The notes under the pieces are model-generated. The model saw only the letters and a program-made list of their open reading frames with translations. It had not been told where the DNA came from and ran no database searches. The position numbers were made by a program, and so were the translations under genes. Of a DNA stretch of 64,000 bases, positions 6,932 to 16,269 are shown one piece after another. Position 1 is the stretch's first letter; each line of letters starts with the position of its first letter. The stretch comes from Stenotrophomonas sp. ISL-67. Its GTDB lineage: Bacteria > Pseudomonadota > Gammaproteobacteria > Xanthomonadales > Xanthomonadaceae. The stretch covers positions 102,007-166,006 of the forward strand of contig NZ_JAGGRL010000005.1 in the NCBI RefSeq assembly GCF_018612915.1. Direction: 5' to 3'.

Positions 6932-8155
6932 ATGGGCTTCAATGTTTCGCTGTCCGGCATCAATGCCGCCAATGCCGACCTGAACGTCACCGCCAACAAC
7001 ATCGCCAACGTCAACACCACCGGCTTCAAGGAATCGCGCGCCGAGTTCGCCGACCTGTTCTCGGCCACCAGCTACGGCCTGTCCAAGAACGCGGTAGGTT
7101 CGGGCGTGCGCCTGAGCAACGTGGCCCAGCAGTTCTCGCAGGGCAACAACGAGCAGACCGGGCGCAGCCTGGACATGGCGATTTCCGGTGAGGGCTTCTT
7201 CACCATGAGCATGAACGGTGCCCGCGTGTACTCGCGCGCCGGCAACTTCCAGACCGACCAGGCCGGCTACGTGACCAACCCACAGGGCGCACGCCTGCAG
7301 GTGTTCGCGCCGAACGCCGATGGCACCAGCTTCGACAGCGGCCGCCTCACCGACCTGCAGCTGCTCACCACCGACAGCCCGCCCCAGCAGACCGGCAAGG
7401 TCAACGTGGCCTTCACCCTGCCGGCCAACGCCAGTGAACCGACCCTGGGCACGTTCGACCCGACCGACTCCAACAGCTACAACCAGTCCACCGGCGGCAT
7501 CACCGTGTACGACTCGCTGGGCGTGAGCCACACCCAGACCTCCTACTTCGTCAAGACCGCCAACGCCAACGAATGGCAGGTCTACAACTATGTCGATGGC
7601 CAGGCGGTCGGCACCCCGACCACGCTGAACTTCAACGACGCCGGCGCGCTGACCAACCCGGCCAACGGCCAGATCGTGATGGATCCGTTCACCCCCACCA
7701 CCGGCGCCGGCACCCTGGCAATGACCCTGGATGTCACCGGTTCGACCCAGTACGGCGAGAAGTTCGCGCTGCGCAACACCCAGCAGGATGGCTACGCGGC
7801 CGGCAAGCTCAACGAAATCACCGTGTCTGAAGACGGCGTGGTCTACGCCCGCTACACCAACGGCGACGACAAGGCGCTGGGCCAGGTCGCGCTGACCACC
7901 TTCAACAACGCGCAGGGCCTGGAAGCCAAGGGCAACAACCTGTGGGTGGAAACCTTCGGCTCCGGCACCCCGCGTACGGGTGCGCCAGACAGCTCCAACC
8001 TGGGCAAGGTCCAGGCCGGTTCGCTGGAAGCCTCCACGGTCGACCTGACCGAACAGCTGGTCAACATGATCACCGCCCAGCGCAACTTCCAGGCCAACTC
8101 GCAGATGGTTTCCACCATGGACCAGATCACCCAGACCATCATCAACATCCGTTGA
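6932..8155 (+). CDS. flgE: FlgE, hook protein
   Basis: 407 aa. FlgE polymerises into the hook. The N-terminus (GFNVSLSGINAANADLNVTA, then NNIANVNTTGFKESRAEF) and the C-terminus (EQLVNMITAQRNFQANSQM, ending TQTIINIR) are the paired axial helices. The centre carries the D1/D2 hook domains. The ATG at 6932 has AAGGAGA at 6920-6926; a longer frame opening at 6674 overlaps flgD and is not used. The length is typical of gammaproteobacterial FlgE. Confidence 0.96.
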   Translation: MGFNVSLSGINAANADLNVTANNIANVNTTGFKESRAEFADLFSATSYGLSKNAVGSGVRLSNVAQQFSQGNNEQTGRSLDMAISGEGFFTMSMNGARVYSRAGNFQTDQAGYVTNPQGARLQVFAPNADGTSFDSGRLTDLQLLTTDSPPQQTGKVNVAFTLPANASEPTLGTFDPTDSNSYNQSTGGITVYDSLGVSHTQTSYFVKTANANEWQVYNYVDGQAVGTPTTLNFNDAGALTNPANGQIVMDPFTPTTGAGTLAMTLDVTGSTQYGEKFALRNTQQDGYAAGKLNEITVSEDGVVYARYTNGDDKALGQVALTTFNNAQGLEAKGNNLWVETFGSGTPRTGAPDSSNLGKVQAGSLEASTVDLTEQLVNMITAQRNFQANSQMVSTMDQITQTIINIR

Positions 8156-8190
8156 TGAGCCACTGATCGACGCAGCACGGGAACACAACA

Positions 8191-8943
8191 ATGGACAAGG
8201 CACTCTACGTCGCGATGACCGGTGCACGTGCGTCCCTGCAGGCGCAGGGTACGCTGTCGCACAACCTGGCCAACACCGATACGCCCGGATTCAAGGAAGC
8301 CCTCGCCAACACCGAGGCCTTCCCGATCAAGGGCGCCGGCTACGCCTCGCGCGTGGACGCCCTGCACGTTGATGCCGGCTTCAACCGGCGCCAGGGCGCC
8401 CAGCACGTCACCGGCAATGCGCTGGACCTGTCGCTGGACGCCGGCAACTGGCTTGCCGTGCAGGCGCCGACTGGCGGCGGCGAGGCCTATACGCGCGGCG
8501 CGTCGCTGTCGATCACGCCGAACGGCCAGCTGGTCACCGCCGGCGGCCACCCGGTGCTGGACGAGAACGGCGCGCCTATCGCGGTTCCGCCGCACCAGGC
8601 AATGGACATCGGCAACGACGGCACCATCTCGATCATCCCGCAGGGCGAAGGCCCGCAGACCATGGCCGTGATCGGCCGCCTGCGCGTGGTGGCGGCCGAG
8701 GATGCGCGGCTGGAGCGCGGGCTGGACGGACTGATGCGCAATACCGACCCGCAGCAGCCGTTCGTGCAGGCCCAGGGCAAGTCGCTGGACAGCGGCCAGC
8801 TGGAAGGCAGCAACGTCGATGCCGCCGGCGCGCTGGTACAGATGATCCAGCTGCAGCGGCAGTACGAAATGCAGGTGAAGGTGATCAAGCACGGCGACGA
8901 AAACGCCCGCAGCGCCAATTCCCTGCTGCGCCTGGGCAGCTGA
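8191..8943 (+). CDS. flgF: FlgF, proximal rod protein
   Basis: 250 aa. N-terminal MDKALYVAMTGARASLQAQG and HNLANTDTPGFKEALAN, with C-terminal GSNVDAAGALVQMIQLQRQY, identify a rod protein of the FlgF/FlgG class. Shorter than FlgG and upstream of it, which fixes the assignment as FlgF. A 105-base gap follows, longer than elsewhere in the operon, and contains a possible internal promoter. Confidence 0.95.
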   Translation: MDKALYVAMTGARASLQAQGTLSHNLANTDTPGFKEALANTEAFPIKGAGYASRVDALHVDAGFNRRQGAQHVTGNALDLSLDAGNWLAVQAPTGGGEAYTRGASLSITPNGQLVTAGGHPVLDENGAPIAVPPHQAMDIGNDGTISIIPQGEGPQTMAVIGRLRVVAAEDARLERGLDGLMRNTDPQQPFVQAQGKSLDSGQLEGSNVDAAGALVQMIQLQRQYEMQVKVIKHGDENARSANSLLRLGS

Positions 8944-8975
8944 GCGGCAGCCCCGACGTAATCCTGGCGCGGTTG

Positions 8976-8991
8976 TGGCACGCGCCATGCA
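8976..8991 (+). promoter_or_regulatory. Possible internal sigma-54 promoter before flgG
   Basis: TGGCAC at 8976-8981, GCGCC, then ATGCA at 8987-8991. The -24 part is perfect and the -12 has one change (TTGCA to ATGCA) with the invariant GC kept. It sits in the unusually long flgF-flgG gap, 57 bases before the flgG ATG. It could top up expression of flgG to flgL. Confidence 0.6.
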
Positions 8992-9048
8992 TCAGCCAGA
9001 ACAACGGCCACCCCGGGTGGCCACCCGCACCAACACAGGAACAAGGCC

Positions 9049-9834
9049 ATGAACCAGGCATTGTGGATCGCCAAGACCGGACTGGATGCGCAGCAGACGC
9101 GCATGTCGGTGGTTTCCAACAACCTCGCCAACACCAACACCACCGGCTTCAAGCAGGACCGTGCCAGCTTCGAGGACCTGCTGTACCAGCAGGTGCGCCA
9201 GCCTGGCGGTTCCTCCTCGGCACAGACGCAGCTGCCGACCGGCCTGCAGCTGGGTACCGGCGTGCGCGTGGTGGCCACGTCGAAGAATTTCGAACAGGGT
9301 AGCCAGCAGCAGACCGGCCGCGCGCTGGACGTGATGGTCAACGGCCGTGGCTTCTTCGAAGTGCAGATGCCCGATGGTTCGTCGGCCTACACGCGTGATG
9401 GTTCGTTCCAGCGCAACCAGGATGGCGAGCTGGTCACCAACAGCGGCTACCCGGTGCAGCCGGGCATCCAGATTCCGGAAGGGGCGCAGTCGCTGACCAT
9501 CGGTACCGACGGCACCATCAGCGTGAAGATGGCCGACGACGCCGCTTCGGTCGAAATTGGCGCGCTCACCCTGACCGACTTCGTCAATCCGGCAGGCCTG
9601 CAGGCACGCGGTGAAAACCTGTTCCTGGAAACCACCGCCTCTGGCCCGGCACAGAACGGCAACCCCGGCCTGAACGGCCTGGGCAGCGTGGTGCAGGGTG
9701 CGCTGGAAGGCAGCAACGTCAACGTGGTCGAAGAGCTGGTGTCGATGATCGAAACCCAGCGCGCCTACGAAATGAACGCCAAGGCGATCTCCACGACCGA
9801 CTCCATGCTCGGCTATCTCAACAACAACGTCTGA
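9049..9834 (+). CDS. flgG: FlgG, distal rod protein
   Basis: 261 aa, the usual FlgG length. The N-terminus [19 protein letters not shown] with [20 protein letters not shown] and the C-terminus [20 protein letters not shown] are diagnostic. FlgG forms the distal rod, which passes through the P and L rings encoded next. It has a clear SD (ACAGGAACA) and lies 23 bases before flgH. Confidence 0.97.
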   Translation: MNQALWIAKTGLDAQQTRMSVVSNNLANTNTTGFKQDRASFEDLLYQQVRQPGGSSSAQTQLPTGLQLGTGVRVVATSKNFEQGSQQQTGRALDVMVNGRGFFEVQMPDGSSAYTRDGSFQRNQDGELVTNSGYPVQPGIQIPEGAQSLTIGTDGTISVKMADDAASVEIGALTLTDFVNPAGLQARGENLFLETTASGPAQNGNPGLNGLGSVVQGALEGSNVNVVEELVSMIETQRAYEMNAKAISTTDSMLGYLNNNV

Positions 9835-9856
9835 TCGGTTGAACCGGGAACCTGCC

Positions 9857-10549
9857 ATGTCGCCTCTGCGCCCTACCCTTCGCCTGCTGCTCGCCAGCGC
9901 CGTGATCGCCCTGCTTGGCGGCTGCGTCATTGCAGGCGACGTGCGCCCCTACCCGGCGATGGCGCCGGTGGTACCGGTGGTTGCGCCGAGCGCGCCCGCC
10001 ACGGCTGGCGCGATCTACGCCGCCGGCCCCGGGCTGCAGCTGTACTCGGATCGCCGCGCGCGTGATGTCGGTGACCTGCTGACCATCACCCTGACCGAAA
10101 GCACCACCGCGCAGACCACCGCCAACACCAGTACTGACAAGGAATCCAACCTTGCGCTGGGCACGCCCACCCTGTTCGGTGCACCGGTGACCCTGGGCGG
10201 CAAGGACATCCTGGGTGCCAGCGCGACCGGCTCGCGCGACTTCACCGGCAAGGGCACCAGCGCGCAGAGCAACCGCCTGCAGGGCAGCGTGACCGTCACC
10301 GTGATGCAGCGCCTGCCCAACGGCAACCTGGTCGTGCAGGGCGCCAAGAACCTGCGGTTGAACCAGGGCGATGAGCTGGTGCAGGTGCAGGGCGTCGTGC
10401 GTGCGGCGGACATCTTCCCGGACAACACCATTCCTTCCAGCCGCGTGGCCGATGCCCGCATCGTTTACGGCGGCCGCGGTCCCGTTGCGCAGTCCAATGC
10501 GATGGGCTGGCTGAGTCGTTTCTTCAACTCGGCGCTGGTGCCGTTCTGA
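9857..10549 (+). CDS. flgH: FlgH, L-ring lipoprotein
   Basis: 230 aa. FlgH forms the outer-membrane L-ring bushing. The N-terminus is a lipoprotein signal: an Arg-containing n-region, a Leu/Ala-rich core and the lipobox LLGG-C at about residue 24. The body has the family segments [18 protein letters not shown] and [20 protein letters not shown], and the end [18 protein letters not shown]. The ATG at 9857 is preferred to a TTG at 9839 because it starts the signal peptide. Confidence 0.96.
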   Translation: MSPLRPTLRLLLASAVIALLGGCVIAGDVRPYPAMAPVVPVVAPSAPATAGAIYAAGPGLQLYSDRRARDVGDLLTITLTESTTAQTTANTSTDKESNLALGTPTLFGAPVTLGGKDILGASATGSRDFTGKGTSAQSNRLQGSVTVTVMQRLPNGNLVVQGAKNLRLNQGDELVQVQGVVRAADIFPDNTIPSSRVADARIVYGGRGPVAQSNAMGWLSRFFNSALVPF

Positions 10550-10556
10550 GGCTGAT

Positions 10557-11711
10557 ATGAAGAGCATTTTTTCGATTATTTCCGCGAAGCGGGGCAGAGC
10601 CTTTCAGCGGGGCAGAGCCCCGCTCTACGCCATTTTTATCACCCTGTTCTGCATGTCTTCGGCGTCGGCTGAGCGGATCAAGGACCTGGCCCAGGTCGGC
10701 GGCGTGCGCGGCAATGCGCTGGTGGGCTACGGCCTGGTGGTGGGCCTGGATAACAGCGGCGACCGCACCAGCCAGGCACCCTTCACCGTGCAGAGCCTGA
10801 AGAACCTGCTGGGCGAGCTGGGCGTGAACGTGCCGGCCAACGTCAACCCGCAGTTGAAGAACGTGGCCGCAGTGGCGATCCATGCCGAGCTGCCGCCCTT
10901 CGCCAAGCCCGGCCAGCCGATCGACATCACGGTGTCCTCGATCGGCAACGCGGTGTCGCTGCGCGGCGGTTCGCTGCTGATGGCCCCCCTGCGCGGTGCC
11001 GATGGCCAGGTCTACGCCATCGCCCAGGGCAACCTGGTGGTGGGCGGCTTCGGTGCGCAGGGCAAGGACGGTTCACGGGTGTCGGTCAACGTGCCCAGCG
11101 TCGGTCGCATTCCCAACGGCGCCACCGTCGAACGCGCCCTGCCCGACGTGTTCAGCGCCGGTGGCGATATCACCTTGAACCTGCACAAGAACGACTTCAC
11201 CACGGTATCGCGCATGGTCGCCGCGTTGAACAACGCGTTCGGCGAAGGCGCGGCGCGTGCGGTGGATGGCGTGACCGTGGCCGTGCAATCGCCCAACGAC
11301 CCGGGCGCACGCATCGGCCTGCTGGCCCGCATCGAAAACCTGGAACTCACCCCCGGCACCGCGCCGGCCAAGGTGGTGGTCAACTCGCGTACCGGCACCG
11401 TGGTCATCGGCGCGCAGGTGCGGGTAGGCGCAGCGGCCATCTCGCATGGCTCGCTCACCGTGACCATCAACGAAAATACCAACGTCAGCCAGCCCAATGC
11501 GTTTGCCGGGGGACAGACCGTGGCCACGCCGCAGTCGACCATCACCGCCACCAACGACGGCAGCCGCATGTTCAAGTTCAACGGCGGCAACACGCTGGAT
11601 GAGATCGTGCACGCGGTCAATGCCGTGGGCGCCGCACCGGGCGACCTGATCGCGATCCTGGAGGCCCTCAAGCAGGCCGGCGCGCTCAGTGCCGAACTCG
11701 AGGTGATCTGA
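10557..11711 (+). CDS. flgI: FlgI, P-ring protein, with a REP inside its signal-peptide region
   Basis: 384 aa. FlgI assembles the periplasmic P-ring with help from FlgA. The mature protein begins at [20 protein letters not shown], a conserved FlgI opening. The N-terminal export region is odd. It reads [10 protein letters not shown], then an Arg-rich stretch ([15 protein letters not shown]) encoded by a GTAG-type palindrome at 10606-10628 plus a half copy at 10588-10601, then the hydrophobic core [13 protein letters not shown]. The n-region is therefore about 25 residues, much longer than usual. The start at 10557 has GAGG overlapping the flgH stop; a Met later in the signal would destroy the core. 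The stop overlaps the flgJ start by one base. Confidence 0.93.
   Translation: MKSIFSIISAKRGRAFQRGRAPLYAIFITLFCMSSASAERIKDLAQVGGVRGNALVGYGLVVGLDNSGDRTSQAPFTVQSLKNLLGELGVNVPANVNPQLKNVAAVAIHAELPPFAKPGQPIDITVSSIGNAVSLRGGSLLMAPLRGADGQVYAIAQGNLVVGGFGAQGKDGSRVSVNVPSVGRIPNGATVERALPDVFSAGGDITLNLHKNDFTTVSRMVAALNNAFGEGAARAVDGVTVAVQSPNDPGARIGLLARIENLELTPGTAPAKVVVNSRTGTVVIGAQVRVGAAAISHGSLTVTINENTNVSQPNAFAGGQTVATPQSTITATNDGSRMFKFNGGNTLDEIVHAVNAVGAAPGDLIAILEALKQAGALSAELEVI
10588..10628 (+). repeat. SMAG/REP copy and half copy within flgI
   Basis: AGCGGGGCAGAGCCCCGCTC followed by TAC at 10606-10628 is a complete GTAG-type palindrome. The same first half (AGCGGGGCAGAGCC) occurs at 10588-10601. Both are in frame in the flgI signal-peptide coding region, encoding the RGRA-type residues. 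Confidence 0.85.
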
Positions 11712-12934
11712 TGCGCATCCAACCGTCACTGGAGCTCAACCCGGCCCAGGCCAACAGCCCGGCCAAGGTGGACAAGGTTGCGCGCCAGCTGGAAGGCCAG
11801 TTCGCGCAGATGCTGGTCAAGAGCATGCGCGATGCCAGTTTCGGCGATTCGCTGCTGCCCGGCGAAAACACGATGTTCCGCGACATGTACGACCAGAAGA
11901 TCGCCGACGCGATGACCAAGGGCCGTGGCCTGGGGCTGTCGGCGATGATCTCGCGCCAGCTTGGTGGTGGCGAAACCGATGCCGCCACGCCCACCGATAC
12001 CCGCCTCAACCCGGCTGCGGCGCTGCGCGCTTACCGGCTCAATGCGCCGACCGCCGCGCCGATGGCCCTGCCTGCCTCCAGCGCACCGGCGTCCGCGCCG
12101 GCTGAAGTGGACCTGCTGCAGCAGCTTGGCGGCGAAGCGCCGTCGGCGGTGTTGCAGCCGATGGAGCGCGCGCTGGACCTGATTGCCGGGCGTGAAAGGA
12201 GCCAGATGCACGAGGCGATCGGTCGCAGCGATCCCTATGGCGCGGTGCCCACCGATATCTCCAGCGAGAACTGGGCCATGGCCGATGACCGCTGGCGCGA
12301 TGTCGGCGCCACCGCGTCTGCCCGTACCGGCCCGAGCGCCGTGGACGCGCTGGCCGGCAGCACCGCCGCCGCCCAGCTCGGCACGCACACCCCGGAGGGC
12401 TTCGTGGCCAGCATCTGGGGCCATGCCCAGCAGGCCGCGCGCGAACTGGGCGTGGATGCCAAGGCACTGGTAGCGCAGGCCGCACTGGAAACCAGCTGGG
12501 GCCGCAAGCTGGTGCAGCGCAATGGCGGCGGCAGCTCGCACAACCTGTTCGGGATCAAGGCCACCGGCTGGAGTGGCGAGCGGGCCACCAGCGGCACCCA
12601 CGAATATGTCGACGGCGTGCGCCGCAACGAAACCGCCAGCTTCCGCGCCTACACCTCGGTGGGTGACAGCTTCGCCGACTACGTGAAGCTGCTCAAGAAC
12701 AGCCCGCGCTACCAGAACGCGCTGCAGGCCGGCGGCGATGTCCGCAGCTTCGCCCAGGGCCTGCAGAAAGCCGGCTACGCCACCGACCCCAGCTACGCGG
12801 CCAAGATCGCCGCGATCGCCGGCGGCCCGACCATCGAGCGCGCCATCGCCGCCGTGGGCGATGCCAGCCAACGCCTGGGCCGCACCTTTGCCAGCACCGC
12901 CAGCCCCGCCGGGCTGGGGGCAATCCGTCGTTGA
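11711..12934 (+). CDS. flgJ: FlgJ, rod cap and peptidoglycan hydrolase
   Basis: 407 aa, longer than the ~310 aa enterobacterial form. The N-terminal rod-cap domain (about residues 15-85) contains LEGQFAQMLVKSMRDASFGD and DMYDQKIADAM. An Ala/Pro-rich linker (about 90-230) accounts for the extra length. The C-terminal glucosaminidase domain has AQAALETSWGRK, with the likely catalytic Glu, then NLFGIKATGWSG and FRAYTSVGDSFADYVKLL. It cuts a hole in the cell wall for the rod. Its ATG overlaps the flgI stop. Confidence 0.95.
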   Translation: MRIQPSLELNPAQANSPAKVDKVARQLEGQFAQMLVKSMRDASFGDSLLPGENTMFRDMYDQKIADAMTKGRGLGLSAMISRQLGGGETDAATPTDTRLNPAAALRAYRLNAPTAAPMALPASSAPASAPAEVDLLQQLGGEAPSAVLQPMERALDLIAGRERSQMHEAIGRSDPYGAVPTDISSENWAMADDRWRDVGATASARTGPSAVDALAGSTAAAQLGTHTPEGFVASIWGHAQQAARELGVDAKALVAQAALETSWGRKLVQRNGGGSSHNLFGIKATGWSGERATSGTHEYVDGVRRNETASFRAYTSVGDSFADYVKLLKNSPRYQNALQAGGDVRSFAQGLQKAGYATDPSYAAKIAAIAGGPTIERAIAAVGDASQRLGRTFASTASPAGLGAIRR

Positions 12935-12942
12935 GGTAATCC

Positions 12943-14820
12943 ATGTCCGTACTTTCCACCGGCACCAGCGCCCTGCTCGCCTTCCAGCGTGCCCTGGCCA
13001 CCACCAGCCATAACGTCGCCAATATCAACACCCCCGGCTACAGCCGGCAGAAGGTGGATTTCGCCACCGCCGACCCGCAGAACCTGGGTTACGGGGACAT
13101 CGGCAACGGCACCCGGATCAGCGATGTGCGCCGCGTAGCCGACCAGCTGGCGATCTCGCGGCTGCTCGACAGCAGTGGCGAACTGGCGCGGCTGAAGCAG
13201 CTTTCCACCCTGGCCGACCGGGTGGATTCGCTGTTCTCCGACACCGCCACCAATGTGTCGGGCGTGTGGTCGAACTTCTTCGATACGGTCAGCGGCCTGT
13301 CATCCAACGCGTCCGCTACCGCCGACCGACAGAGCATGCTCGACAACGCCGGCACCCTCGCCAGTCGCTTCAAGCAGCTCAACGAGAGCCTCAACGCGCT
13401 CAATGGCGAGGTCAACAACGGCCTGATCGCCGGCGCCTCGGAGGTGAACCGGCTCGCAGCCGAGATCGCCCAGCTCAACGGTGCCATCGGCAGCAATGCC
13501 AATGCCGCCGCGCCCGACCTGCTCGACCGCCGCGACCAGCTGGTGGCCAACCTGATCGGCTACACCGGCGGCACCGCGGTCATCCAGGACGGCGGCTTCA
13601 TGAACGTCTACACCGCCGGTGGCCAGGCCATGGTGGTGGGTACCACCGCCAGCAAGGTCACCACCGTCACCGACCCCTACCAGCCAGAGCGCCTGCAGTT
13701 GGCGTTGGAAACCCAGGGCCAGAAGATCACCCTGGACCCGAAAAGCCTGGGCGGCCAGATCGGCGGCCTGCTCGAGTTCCGCGATTCGGTGCTGACCCCC
13801 ACCCAGGCCGAGCTGGGCAAGCTCGCTGTGGGGCTGGCCAGCAACTTCAACGATACCCACCACCAGGGCGTTGACCTGTACGGCAACATGGGCGGGGACT
13901 TCTTCAACTACGGCAGCCCGCGCGTCACCGGCAACACCAGCAATACCGGCACCGCCGGCTTCAGCGCCAGCTTCGGCGACCTGTCCAAGCTGGACGGCCA
14001 GAACATCGTGTTGAAGTTTGACGGCACTGCCTGGCAGGCCACCCGTGCCGACACCGGCGCCGCCGTGCCGATGACCGGCACCGGCACCGCCGCCGATCCA
14101 CTGGTACTCAACGGCGTGGAGCTGGTGATGTCCGGCGCCCCGGCGCAGAACGACCGCTTCCTGCTGCAGCCCACCGCCGGCGTCGCCGGCACCCTGTCAG
14201 TGGCGATCACCGATACGTCGCGCATCGCTGCCGCAGCGCCGATCAAGGCCGCCGCCGGGCTGGGCAACACCGGCACCGGCAAGGTCAGCGGCGTGGCCGT
14301 GAGCGACTACGCCAACGCCAACCTGCGCAATCCGGCCGCCATCGTGTTCACCAGCGCCACGGAATACACCATCGATGGCACCGGCCCGTTCACCTACACC
14401 GCCGGCCAGACCATCAGCGCCAACGGCTGGAGCTTCGTGCTGGACGGCGCACCCAAAGTCGGCGACAGCTTCAACATCAGCCCCACCCCGGCCGGCTCCA
14501 GCGACAACAGCAACGCCCTGCTGCTGGCCAAGGTGGAGGACGCCAAGACCTTCAATGCCGGCACGGTCACCCTCAACGGGGCCCTGGGCGGCCTGACCAC
14601 GCTGGTCGGCTCGGCCGCGCGTGCGGCCGACTATTCGCTGCAGGCCCAGCAGGTCATCACCGACCAGGCGCAGGCCTCGCGCGACTCGGTGTCCGGGGTC
14701 AACCTGGACGAGGAAGCCGCCGACATGCTCCGCCTGCAGCAGGCCTACCAGGCCGCCTCGCAGCTGATTTCCACCGCCGACACCATGTTCCAGACCATCC
14801 TGGGAGCCGTTTCGCGATGA
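12943..14820 (+). CDS. flgK: FlgK, hook-associated protein 1
   Basis: 625 aa. FlgK links hook to filament and is the main client of FlgN. The N-terminus (STGTSALLAFQRALATTSHN, VANINTPGYSRQKVDF) and the C-terminus (SGVNLDEEAADMLRLQQAYQ and AASQLISTADTMFQTIL) are classic. The middle (about residues 330-520) is an expanded, variable Gly/Thr/Ala-rich region. Its stop overlaps the flgL start by four bases. Confidence 0.96.
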   Translation: MSVLSTGTSALLAFQRALATTSHNVANINTPGYSRQKVDFATADPQNLGYGDIGNGTRISDVRRVADQLAISRLLDSSGELARLKQLSTLADRVDSLFSDTATNVSGVWSNFFDTVSGLSSNASATADRQSMLDNAGTLASRFKQLNESLNALNGEVNNGLIAGASEVNRLAAEIAQLNGAIGSNANAAAPDLLDRRDQLVANLIGYTGGTAVIQDGGFMNVYTAGGQAMVVGTTASKVTTVTDPYQPERLQLALETQGQKITLDPKSLGGQIGGLLEFRDSVLTPTQAELGKLAVGLASNFNDTHHQGVDLYGNMGGDFFNYGSPRVTGNTSNTGTAGFSASFGDLSKLDGQNIVLKFDGTAWQATRADTGAAVPMTGTGTAADPLVLNGVELVMSGAPAQNDRFLLQPTAGVAGTLSVAITDTSRIAAAAPIKAAAGLGNTGTGKVSGVAVSDYANANLRNPAAIVFTSATEYTIDGTGPFTYTAGQTISANGWSFVLDGAPKVGDSFNISPTPAGSSDNSNALLLAKVEDAKTFNAGTVTLNGALGGLTTLVGSAARAADYSLQAQQVITDQAQASRDSVSGVNLDEEAADMLRLQQAYQAASQLISTADTMFQTILGAVSR

Positions 14821-16022
14821 ACAACCGTATCTCCACCGGGATGATGTTCAACCAGTCCATCTCGATGATGATGGCCAAGCAGAGCAAGATGAACCACCTC
14901 GAACAGCAGTTGGCCACCGGCAAGAAGCTGGTCAGCGCCAAGGACGACCCGGTTGCCGCCGGCACCGCCGTGGGCCTGGACCGCGCCGTGGCCGAGCTGG
15001 ACCGCTTCGCCCGCAACGGCGACGTGGTGGAAAACCGCCTGGGCCTGCAGGAGAACGCACTGGCCCAGGCCGGCGAAATGATGGCGCACATCACCGAACT
15101 GACCATCCAGGCCAACAACCCCGCGCTGTCGGCGGCCGACCTGAAGTCAATCGCCTCCGAGCTCAAGAGCGTGCGCGACGGCCTGTTGTCGCTGGCCAAC
15201 TCCACCGACGGCACCGGGCGCTACCTCTTTGGCGGCACCGACGACGCCGATGCGCCGTTCACGCTGAGCAACGGCGTGGTCACCTACAACGGCGACCAGA
15301 CCCAGCGCCAGGTGGAAGTGGCCCCGGATACCTTCGTCAAGGACGCCCTGCCCGGCAGTGAGATCTTCCTGCGCATCCGCACCGGCGACGGCACCCTGGA
15401 CGGCAGCGCCAGCGGCACCAACACCGGTACCGGCGTACTCACCACCTTCGGCCGCGACCCGGCATCGGGCAGCTGGGACGGCGCCAGCTACACCCTGCGC
15501 TTCACCGGCCCGGATGCCTATGAAGTGGTCGATGCGACCAACACGGTGGTGAAAACCGGCACCTTCAAGGCCGGCGAAGACATCACGTTCGAGGGCGTTT
15601 CGATGCGGATCGAAGGCGAACCCCAGGCCGGCGACAGCTTCGGGATCGGCGCCGCCGATGCCCGCGACATCTTCGCCACCCTGGACGGCATGATCAACGC
15701 GCTGGACAACGCCGCCGATGACCCGGCCGCGGTGGCCCACCAGCAGAACATCCTGCAGGCCGGCATCCGCGATGTGGCCCGGGCATCGGAGAAATTCATC
15801 GACGCGCGCGCGGCCGGTGGTGCCCAGCTCAAGGCAATCGACGATGCCGGCGCGCTGCGCGACGCCAATGGCGTGACCCTCAAGACCACCCTGTCGGCGA
15901 TGCGCGACCTGGATTACGCCGAAGCGATCGGCCAGTACCAGCTGGAACAGATTTCCCTGCAGGCCGCACAGACCATTTTCACCCAGATGCAGCAGATGTC
16001 GCTGTTCAACGCGATCCGCTGA
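14817..16022 (+). CDS. flgL: FlgL, hook-associated protein 3
   Basis: 401 aa. FlgL forms the second hook-filament junction ring. The N-terminus has NRISTGMMFNQSISMMMAKQ and LEQQLATGKKLVSAKDDPVA, flagellin-like. The C-terminus ends DYAEAIGQYQLEQISLQAAQ then TIFTQMQQMSLFNAIR. ATGA overlap with flgK. Last gene of the flgB operon; a hairpin terminator follows at 16110-16134. Confidence 0.96.
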   Translation: MNNRISTGMMFNQSISMMMAKQSKMNHLEQQLATGKKLVSAKDDPVAAGTAVGLDRAVAELDRFARNGDVVENRLGLQENALAQAGEMMAHITELTIQANNPALSAADLKSIASELKSVRDGLLSLANSTDGTGRYLFGGTDDADAPFTLSNGVVTYNGDQTQRQVEVAPDTFVKDALPGSEIFLRIRTGDGTLDGSASGTNTGTGVLTTFGRDPASGSWDGASYTLRFTGPDAYEVVDATNTVVKTGTFKAGEDITFEGVSMRIEGEPQAGDSFGIGAADARDIFATLDGMINALDNAADDPAAVAHQQNILQAGIRDVARASEKFIDARAAGGAQLKAIDDAGALRDANGVTLKTTLSAMRDLDYAEAIGQYQLEQISLQAAQTIFTQMQQMSLFNAIR

Positions 16023-16109
16023 CATAGCGCGCACGCCGGGCGCCAAACGCCCCGCGCTGCAGGCTGTTGCGCCTGTTCCGGCCCTCGCCGGACACGCGCA
16101 ACCCCCGAC

Positions 16110-16134
16110 CATCACCCTGCCCGGGTGATGTTTT
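16110..16134 (+). terminator. Terminator after flgL
   Basis: CATCACCC (16110-16117), loop of five bases, GGGTGATG (16123-16130), then TTTT; a further T-rich tract follows at about 16142-16148. It separates the flgB-L operon from the fliC1 promoter 15 bases on. Confidence 0.7.
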
Positions 16135-16148
16135 CTGCGTATTTTTTC

Positions 16149-16175
16149 TCAAGCCTCCCGTCAAACCGCCGCTAT
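16149..16175 (+). promoter_or_regulatory. Sigma-28 promoter of the first flagellin gene
   Basis: TCAA at 16149-16152, 15 bases, then GCCGCTAT at 16168-16175. The leader to the ATG is about 94 bases. The element differs from the pair before the other two flagellins (TAAA with GTCGTTAA/T), suggesting different strength. Confidence 0.8.
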
Positions 16176-16269
16176 CTCTCCTGCAACAGCTGCATCCGGC
16201 ATGGGTGCGGTCTCTGCGTCAACTCCGGGTGCACGCCGCGGCCGGAACTTGCCCACAGGAATGAGATAA

